Source of the DNA: Bacteroidota bacterium
Lineage (GTDB): Bacteria > Bacteroidota > Bacteroidia > Chitinophagales > UBA10324
Direction of reading: 5' to 3'
Length of the DNA stretch: 64,000 bases
NCBI GenBank assembly: GCA_018267315.1
Contig: JAFDYS010000009.1
Span: 39,553-103,552, forward strand
The notes under the pieces are model-generated. The model was not told where the DNA came from and did not search any database. It saw only the letters and a list, made by a program, of their open reading frames with translations. Shown here in pieces: positions 58,704-64,000 of this stretch. The number at the start of each line of letters is the position of its first letter. The first letter of the stretch is position 1. The translations under genes were made by a program, and so were the position numbers.

Positions 58704-61514
58704 ATGACTAAGCCCGTTGCCCTGTTTCTTTTGATGCTGGTTTGCTTCCGTGCTTTTTCGCAACCGATTGCCGTCAACAAGCGATCTGCCTTCCCGGCTT
58801 CTTTCATTTTAAACAAGGGTCAGGTAAAGGATCAGCTTGGCAGACCAAACCCAAACGTAAAATTCACTTACTCTTCTAATGGATTCAACCTGTTTCTGAA
58901 CGATGCAGGGTTCAGTATGCAATTGATTCATGAAAACAACATCACTTCTTCAATGAATGAGGATGGTTCTGAATCGGCCTTATCGCCTTTCAGCACTATG
59001 CCCGATCTTCCTCAAACTATGGAACGAATTGATGTAAAATTCAGGAACGCAAACAAGTCAGCGCAGGTAATTGCTGATTTGCCTGATGAAGGCCCGATTC
59101 ATTTTATTAAAAACGGAAGCGCGGTGCATACCAAATCATTTCACCGCATTACTTACAAGGAGATCTATCCCGGTATTGACCTGGTTTTTCTCGCAGGCGA
59201 TAAGCCCGGGCAACTGACTCCGCGGTTTGAATTTGTGCTGCACCCCGGCGCCAATCCACAGCGAATTGTGATGGATCATGCCGGATGCAGCGCATTAAAT
59301 ATTACCGAATCGGGTGCGGCACAACTCAACACTTCAGCAGGATGCGTATCCTATTCAAACCTCTTCACCTTTTTGCAATCCGGTCAAAAAGAAATTCCAT
59401 GTTCATTTGTCACAACCGGCAACCGGCTTTCATTTTCGCTCACTGAACCGGTAGAAGAAACAACCGTGATTGATCCGGACATCACCTGGGGCACTTATTA
59501 TGGCGGCGAGAAGAATGAATCAAACAGTTTCGACATCATTCGTGACCATTCCGGCAACCTCCTCATCACCGGCGCCACCAAAAGTTCGCAACAGATTGCT
59601 TCCACCGGCGCCTATCAGGAAACCTATGCCGGTGGCAGCGGCGATATGTACCTGGCCAAATTTGATGATAAAGGAAACCGGCTGTGGTCAACGTACTTCG
59701 GCGGAACACTCAATGATATCAGCTACGCCGCAACCACCGACTTACAGAATAATGTGTATGTAGTAGGCAGTTCGGCAAGCAGCGGGTTAACGACGGCCGG
59801 CGCGTTCCAGGAAAATCAGGCCGGCAACGGTGACAACATCATTGCCAAGTTTGATTCAAACGGATACCTGCTCTGGTGCACTCTTCTGGGTGGAACCAAG
59901 GTGGAGCAAATCCGCGGTGCCGTATGTGATGCTGCGGGCAATATCTATGTTGCAGGTTACACAGAAAGTGAATCCGGCATTTCATCACCGGAGTCGTTTG
60001 ACGCAACCTACAATGATGCCGGCGATGCTTTCCTGTCGAAATTCACTTCTTCCGGTCAATTGCTTTGGAGCACCTATATAGGCGGTGCCGGGCAGGACCG
60101 GGCTCACTCCCTTGCATACGACGGCTCGTATGTGTATGCATTCGGAACAACAGAATCTGATACCGGAATGGCTACGGCAGGCGCGCATCAAATGCTGCGG
60201 GGTGGAAAAGAAGATGCCTGGCTGGCTAAGTTTGATACAAGCGGCATGAGAATATGGTCAACGTATTTCGGCGGAGCAGAAGAAGATCATGGCCGCTCCG
60301 TGAAAGTGGACAGCGCTCATCACGTATACATCGGCGGATTCACCGGAAGCATGACCGGAATTGGCACCCCGGGTACACATCAGCCGAATTGGTATGTAGC
60401 TTATGGAAGCGGCAACATCCCCCTGCCTGACGGTTATGTGGCCAAGTTCGACAGCAATGGCCAGCAACTTTGGGGTACTTACTTCGGCGGAGAAGGAAGC
60501 GATCAGGTGGTGAGCATTGACGTGGACAAAAACTCGAACGTTTACTGCGCCGGATCAACAAACAGTCTGGATTCCATTGCATCAAAAAATCCAATGATGA
60601 CTTTCCATGGATTTACCGGTGAAGGAATGCTGGCAAAACTCGACACGGCCGGCAAGAGGGTGTGGGGCTCCTATTTCGGCGGCTGGGGAACGGATGATCT
60701 GTGGGCCATTACATCTGACGGCGGCGATTTCATTTACTTCATTGGCAAAACGGACAGCTCTGTGCAAACAACTCCCGGCTCTTTTCAGCCGCACAACAAT
60801 GGCGGAGTGGATGCATTTATCTTTAAACTCTATGCGGCGAAATCATGCTACGATCCGTTTGAACCGAACGATGATGCGAGCAATGCAGCGCCACTGGTTG
60901 TTTCCACCGATACCTTCACCTATGGAGTCAATGCATCCATCCGCAACATCGCGGATCAGGATTGGTATTCTTTCACCATGACCTCCGCCAATAAGTATTT
61001 CAAGATACGCCTCACCGACCTTGATCATGATTACAACCTGAAACTGTTCCGAATGAGCGGCCAGTTACTAATGCAAGCAAAGAACACCGGATCGCTGGAT
61101 GAGATTATGACAGGAAGACTGTTTGCCAACACCTATAACCTTCAGGTTAGTCATGCGCCGCTCGAATTTGACAGTGTGAATTGCTACCGGCTCATCATCA
61201 TGGCCGGTAACACGCCGTTTGATGATTCCGGCAGCCGCACCTCTTGGTCTGAGGAAAAATCATCTCTCACTGTTTCACCCAATCCCGCATCAGATCAGGT
61301 GCAGATTTCATTTTACGCCTTATCCGCATTTGACGGACGCGGTGAATTATTCAACGCTTCACAGGTAAAAGTGGCCTCGCTGGAGTTCCGCGGCGAGTCT
61401 GGGCTCAACTTTCTGGAATTACCCGTGAATCAGCTTCCATCGGGGATTTACTTTTTCGTGCTTCACACAAACAACGAAATCTTCCGGGAGAAGTTGATCA
61501 TTCAGAAGAATTGA
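58704..61514 (+). CDS. SBBP-repeat surface protein with pre-peptidase-like domain and T9SS type A sorting domain
   Basis: A 936-residue secreted protein. A signal peptide (MTKPVALFLLMLVCFRAFSQ) is followed by the conserved DUF7948-type N-terminal domain with FILNKGQVKDQ and YKEIYPGIDLVF (about residues 30-240). Residues about 255-720 hold seven or so SBBP blades, each with the pattern WGTYYGG ... G-x-x-YVAG-x-T ... T-x-GA-x-Q ... DAFLAKF-x-x-x-G. A pre-peptidase C-like domain (CYDPFEPNDDASNAAPL, QDWYSFTMTSANKYFKIRLTD-type) comes next, and a T9SS type A tail ends the protein (VSPNPASDQVQISF, LPSGIYFFVL). It is probably a surface-exposed adhesin or binding protein. Its last 17 bases overlap the convergent hydrolase gene. 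Confidence 0.92.
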   Translation: MTKPVALFLLMLVCFRAFSQPIAVNKRSAFPASFILNKGQVKDQLGRPNPNVKFTYSSNGFNLFLNDAGFSMQLIHENNITSSMNEDGSESALSPFSTMPDLPQTMERIDVKFRNANKSAQVIADLPDEGPIHFIKNGSAVHTKSFHRITYKEIYPGIDLVFLAGDKPGQLTPRFEFVLHPGANPQRIVMDHAGCSALNITESGAAQLNTSAGCVSYSNLFTFLQSGQKEIPCSFVTTGNRLSFSLTEPVEETTVIDPDITWGTYYGGEKNESNSFDIIRDHSGNLLITGATKSSQQIASTGAYQETYAGGSGDMYLAKFDDKGNRLWSTYFGGTLNDISYAATTDLQNNVYVVGSSASSGLTTAGAFQENQAGNGDNIIAKFDSNGYLLWCTLLGGTKVEQIRGAVCDAAGNIYVAGYTESESGISSPESFDATYNDAGDAFLSKFTSSGQLLWSTYIGGAGQDRAHSLAYDGSYVYAFGTTESDTGMATAGAHQMLRGGKEDAWLAKFDTSGMRIWSTYFGGAEEDHGRSVKVDSAHHVYIGGFTGSMTGIGTPGTHQPNWYVAYGSGNIPLPDGYVAKFDSNGQQLWGTYFGGEGSDQVVSIDVDKNSNVYCAGSTNSLDSIASKNPMMTFHGFTGEGMLAKLDTAGKRVWGSYFGGWGTDDLWAITSDGGDFIYFIGKTDSSVQTTPGSFQPHNNGGVDAFIFKLYAAKSCYDPFEPNDDASNAAPLVVSTDTFTYGVNASIRNIADQDWYSFTMTSANKYFKIRLTDLDHDYNLKLFRMSGQLLMQAKNTGSLDEIMTGRLFANTYNLQVSHAPLEFDSVNCYRLIIMAGNTPFDDSGSRTSWSEEKSSLTVSPNPASDQVQISFYALSAFDGRGELFNASQVKVASLEFRGESGLNFLELPVNQLPSGIYFFVLHTNNEIFREKLIIQKN

Positions 61515-62322
61515 CGGTGAACACTTCACACAATTCCAGGAATTCCAACACAGTATTCACTGTTTCAGCCGGCGCCTCCAACATGCCCATGTGAGCTACG
61601 TGTTCCAAAATATGAACGAGTGATCGCCGCGGCAGATGCGTAAGCTGAAGCGCCTTTTGCAATGGGATGGTTTTATCTTCCTTTCCCAATATGAAAAGCA
61701 CCGGCGCCGCGACCTCAAGTAGCACTGCAGTGGTATCTGTCCGTTTTCCCATTGCTAAAGAAGCGCGGGCAATGCCTTCTGGCTGAATAAGGGAATAGCG
61801 CTCAATCAATTCCTTTATCTCCATACCGTGCGAACCGGCGTAACGATCAGAAAACAATTTCCTGATCAGTTCTTTTACAAAAGGCGCAGCCCCGTTTCTT
61901 CTCACAAAGTCCGCTACCCGCCGGCGATCCTCTTTTTTTGACTCATCATCTTCCCGGGATGTTGAATGAAATAGTCCCATGCCTTTCAGCACTTGCGGAT
62001 ATGCTGCGGCGAAATGGAGGGTGATGTATCCGCCCATGCTGTGTCCGATCATTATACAAGATGAAATCTGCTCCGCCTCAAGGATGGTTTTGATGGAATC
62101 GGCATATACATCCATTCCCATTTCACCCTCCGGCAATGTTGATTTTCCGAAGCCCGGATTGTCCGGAAGGATAACGGTGTAATTGAATGTTAGCGGTTTT
62201 ACAAATGCTTCCCACACGGTATGGTCCATCGGATAGCCATGAACAAAAACGATTGCCGGTCCACTTCCGCCTATGAAATAAACGATCCTTGCTCCCCCGA
62301 ATAAAATACTTCGCTCATCCAT
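61498..62322 (-). CDS. Alpha/beta hydrolase
   Basis: A 274-residue alpha/beta-hydrolase-fold enzyme of unknown substrate. The oxyanion-side HG motif is FVHGYPMDHTVWE (about residues 25-37) and the nucleophile elbow is MIGHSMGGYITLH, with Ser as nucleophile. The acid is in VLFILGKEDKTIP, and the final His is probably in LEHVAHMGMLEAP. All three catalytic residues appear present. Members of this type hydrolyse esters or lactones, or act in aromatic breakdown. It overlaps the end of the convergent SBBP gene by 17 bases, and no metabolic context is visible. Confidence 0.9.
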   Translation of the reverse strand: MDERSILFGGARIVYFIGGSGPAIVFVHGYPMDHTVWEAFVKPLTFNYTVILPDNPGFGKSTLPEGEMGMDVYADSIKTILEAEQISSCIMIGHSMGGYITLHFAAAYPQVLKGMGLFHSTSREDDESKKEDRRRVADFVRRNGAAPFVKELIRKLFSDRYAGSHGMEIKELIERYSLIQPEGIARASLAMGKRTDTTAVLLEVAAPVLFILGKEDKTIPLQKALQLTHLPRRSLVHILEHVAHMGMLEAPAETVNTVLEFLELCEVFTVNSSE

Positions 62323-62411
62323 TGGTCTAACGCTTTTGGAAAGATAAATTTATCTCCCGATTCTTGCGATTCGCATATTGATTCACTGCATCCTGTTTTT
62401 AATTTCTGTAA

Positions 62412-64000
62412 ATGAAGAAAACAACGTTCCTCGCTCTCCTGGCTCTTGCTTTGTCCATTTCTCTTTCAGCGCAGCAAACCTTTCACAACAATGGCGTCGC
62501 CGATGAAAGGGAAAAATATTTTGCCTTTACCCATGCCACCATTGTAGTCGATTATCAGACCACGCTTAAAGATGCCACCCTCATCATCCGCGACGGAAAG
62601 ATTGAGGCCGTGGGAGCCGGCCTTGCCTTGCCCAAAGGCGCTGCCGAAATCAATCTGGAAGGAAAATATCTCTATCCTTCGTTCATAGATATTTACTCTG
62701 ATTACGGGCTTCCGTCAGCACAATCCGCACCACAGCAAGGTCCGCAACCGCCGCAGTTTGACACTAAAAAAACCGGCTCCTATAACTGGAACCAGGCCGT
62801 TCATCCTGAGGTGCATGCCGACGCCATGTATAAGAATGATGCCGAGAAAGCAAAGCAGCTTCGTGAACTCGGATTCGGCACCGTTTCATCGCACCAGATG
62901 GATGGCATCGTTCGCGGAACGGGCGCCCTCGTGCTTCTGGGTGATGAGCGGGAAAACATGAACGTGGTCCGCAACGAATCAGCCGAATATTATTCATTCA
63001 ATAAAGGAGTTTCCACGCAGTCATATCCGAATTCACTCATGGGAAGCATCGCACTGCTTCGCCAGACATATCTCGATGCGCAGTGGTACAAACAATCCGG
63101 TTACAAAGAGCAGAACAACATTTCGCTCGATGAGCTGAACAAAGCCCTGTCACTTCCGCAAATTTTTGAAGCAGGAAATGTGTATTCCGCTTTGCGCGCC
63201 GACAGGGTGGGTGATGAATTCGGCATCAACTACATCATCAAAGGCAGCGGCGACGAGTACCAGCGAATGGATGAACTGAAAACGGCCGGCAACAGTCTGA
63301 TCATTCCCGTCAATTTTCCAAAAGCATATGATGTGAGCGATCCGTATGATGCGCAAATCATGCCGCTGTCGCAGATGATGCACTGGGAACAGGCGCCGGC
63401 CAATGCGGCCGCTCTCGACAAAGCGGGAATTCCATTTGCACTCACCACAGCCGACCTGCCCGATAAAAAAGACTTTCTGAAAAACCTGCGCACCGCTATC
63501 AGCTACGGTTTGAATCAGCAGACAGCACTGAGGGCGCTCACTTACGTTCCCGCTGCGCTCCTGAACTGTTATGATCAGGTGGGCAGTCTGGAGAAAGGAA
63601 AGATTGCCAACTTCATCATCTGCTCTGATTCTGTTTTCTCCGATAAAAATGTGATCTACCAGAATTGGGTGAACGGCGTGCAGTATGTCGTGAACAATTT
63701 CAACTTCAAAGACCTTCGCGGCAACTATAAACTCACTGCCGGAAGTAATTCGTTCAATCTGGTTGTTGAAGGATCACTCGGTCAACCCGAAGCCACAGTG
63801 AAAGTGAATGACTCCACGAAACTTAAAGCAACCATCAGCACATCGGATGATCTCGTAACGCTTTCATTTCATTACCCCAAAGACACCAGCAAAACTAACT
63901 ACCTGCTCAGCGGATACATGGCTGATAAGAATCTCATCGGCAACGGGCAGGATGTAAATGGAAACTGGATCAAGTGGAGAGCCGATTTTCAATCGGCCTA
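62412..64000 (+). CDS. Amidohydrolase-superfamily protein, exported (C-terminus cut by window edge)
   Basis: The first 529 codons of a larger exported protein. A signal peptide (MKKTTFLALLALALSISLSAQQ) precedes an amidohydrolase-type domain: AFTHATIVVDYQTTLKDATLIIRDGKIEAVGAGL-like sequence (here given in part), then PSFIDIYSDYG at the place where active enzymes have FIDxHxH. The barrel continues to LRTAISYGLNQQTALRALTYVPAALLNCYDQVGSLEKGK, the usual closing region. The metal-binding HxH is replaced by Tyr-x-Asp, so this half probably lacks hydrolase activity. Family members of about 1000 residues in Bacteroidota carry a second, intact amidohydrolase half, which would lie beyond base 64000. Its substrate is unknown. 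Confidence 0.85.
   Translation, partial: MKKTTFLALLALALSISLSAQQTFHNNGVADEREKYFAFTHATIVVDYQTTLKDATLIIRDGKIEAVGAGLALPKGAAEINLEGKYLYPSFIDIYSDYGLPSAQSAPQQGPQPPQFDTKKTGSYNWNQAVHPEVHADAMYKNDAEKAKQLRELGFGTVSSHQMDGIVRGTGALVLLGDERENMNVVRNESAEYYSFNKGVSTQSYPNSLMGSIALLRQTYLDAQWYKQSGYKEQNNISLDELNKALSLPQIFEAGNVYSALRADRVGDEFGINYIIKGSGDEYQRMDELKTAGNSLIIPVNFPKAYDVSDPYDAQIMPLSQMMHWEQAPANAAALDKAGIPFALTTADLPDKKDFLKNLRTAISYGLNQQTALRALTYVPAALLNCYDQVGSLEKGKIANFIICSDSVFSDKNVIYQNWVNGVQYVVNNFNFKDLRGNYKLTAGSNSFNLVVEGSLGQPEATVKVNDSTKLKATISTSDDLVTLSFHYPKDTSKTNYLLSGYMADKNLIGNGQDVNGNWIKWRADFQSA

Overview
The window comes from a member of the Bacteroidota, probably a Sphingobacteriia/Chitinophagia-type organism. The evidence is nine secreted proteins with type IX secretion (T9SS) C-terminal sorting domains, a SusA-type amylase, SBBP and FG-GAP propeller proteins, DUF4397 and FISUMP proteins, an OmpA protein with thrombospondin type-3 repeats, a bacterial kynurenine pathway, and several promoter-like sequences of the TTTG / TAnnTTTG type. 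GC content looks moderate by eye. I see no rRNA, tRNA, prophage or CRISPR array. Both ends cut through genes: an M23 peptidase on the left and an amidohydrolase on the right.

1-6.0 kb: M23 peptidase, sodium:solute symporter and TIGR01777 epimerase on the minus strand, then a family-5 solute-binding lipoprotein. 6.2-16.5 kb: a DUF5723/TSP3/OmpA protein, a FISUMP protein, and a maltodextrin module (periplasmic GH13 SusA-like enzyme, second GH13 amylase, SLC45/GPH-like MFS permease). The module is interrupted by a T9SS protein and a DUF2975-XRE pair with operator-like direct repeats upstream. 16.8-30.2 kb: a CRTAC1-like FG-GAP lipoprotein, uvrA, a GlsB/YeaQ protein, a Ycf48/Ig-repeat T9SS protein, thpR, kbl overlapping convergent gcvH, PhzF, a PTPS/QueD-family enzyme, a LolA-like protein and a methyltransferase. 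30.3-40.9 kb: a large T9SS type-B protein with 13 repeats of about 51 residues, an epimerase, a T9SS-exported sulfatase, hutU and a Kelch/FN3 T9SS protein.

41.0-46.9 kb: a translationally coupled EamA-GNAT-small-protein operon diverges from a MocR regulator. An island follows, carrying a REP-associated tyrosine transposase (RAYT), eight near-identical 10-bp-stem hairpins plus one covarying hairpin, 97-bp and 81-bp duplicated units, and broken pieces of secreted-protein genes. This looks like a Bacteroidota REPtron and is the most interesting part of the window.

46.9-64 kb: an Ig-like lipoprotein, a DUF4397 T9SS protein, a YugP-type metallopeptidase and scpB. Next comes a compact minus-strand operon with 3-hydroxyanthranilate dioxygenase, a T9SS propeller protein, kynureninase, a four-helix-bundle protein and kynurenine 3-monooxygenase. 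The four-helix-bundle gene sits inside perfect 17-bp inverted repeats and looks like a small inserted cassette. After it lie a divergent atypical SDR, an SBBP-repeat T9SS protein, an alpha/beta hydrolase and the start of a two-part amidohydrolase. Functional links are clearest for maltodextrin uptake and hydrolysis, tryptophan/kynurenine breakdown, histidine breakdown (hutU alone) and glycine/threonine metabolism (kbl, gcvH).
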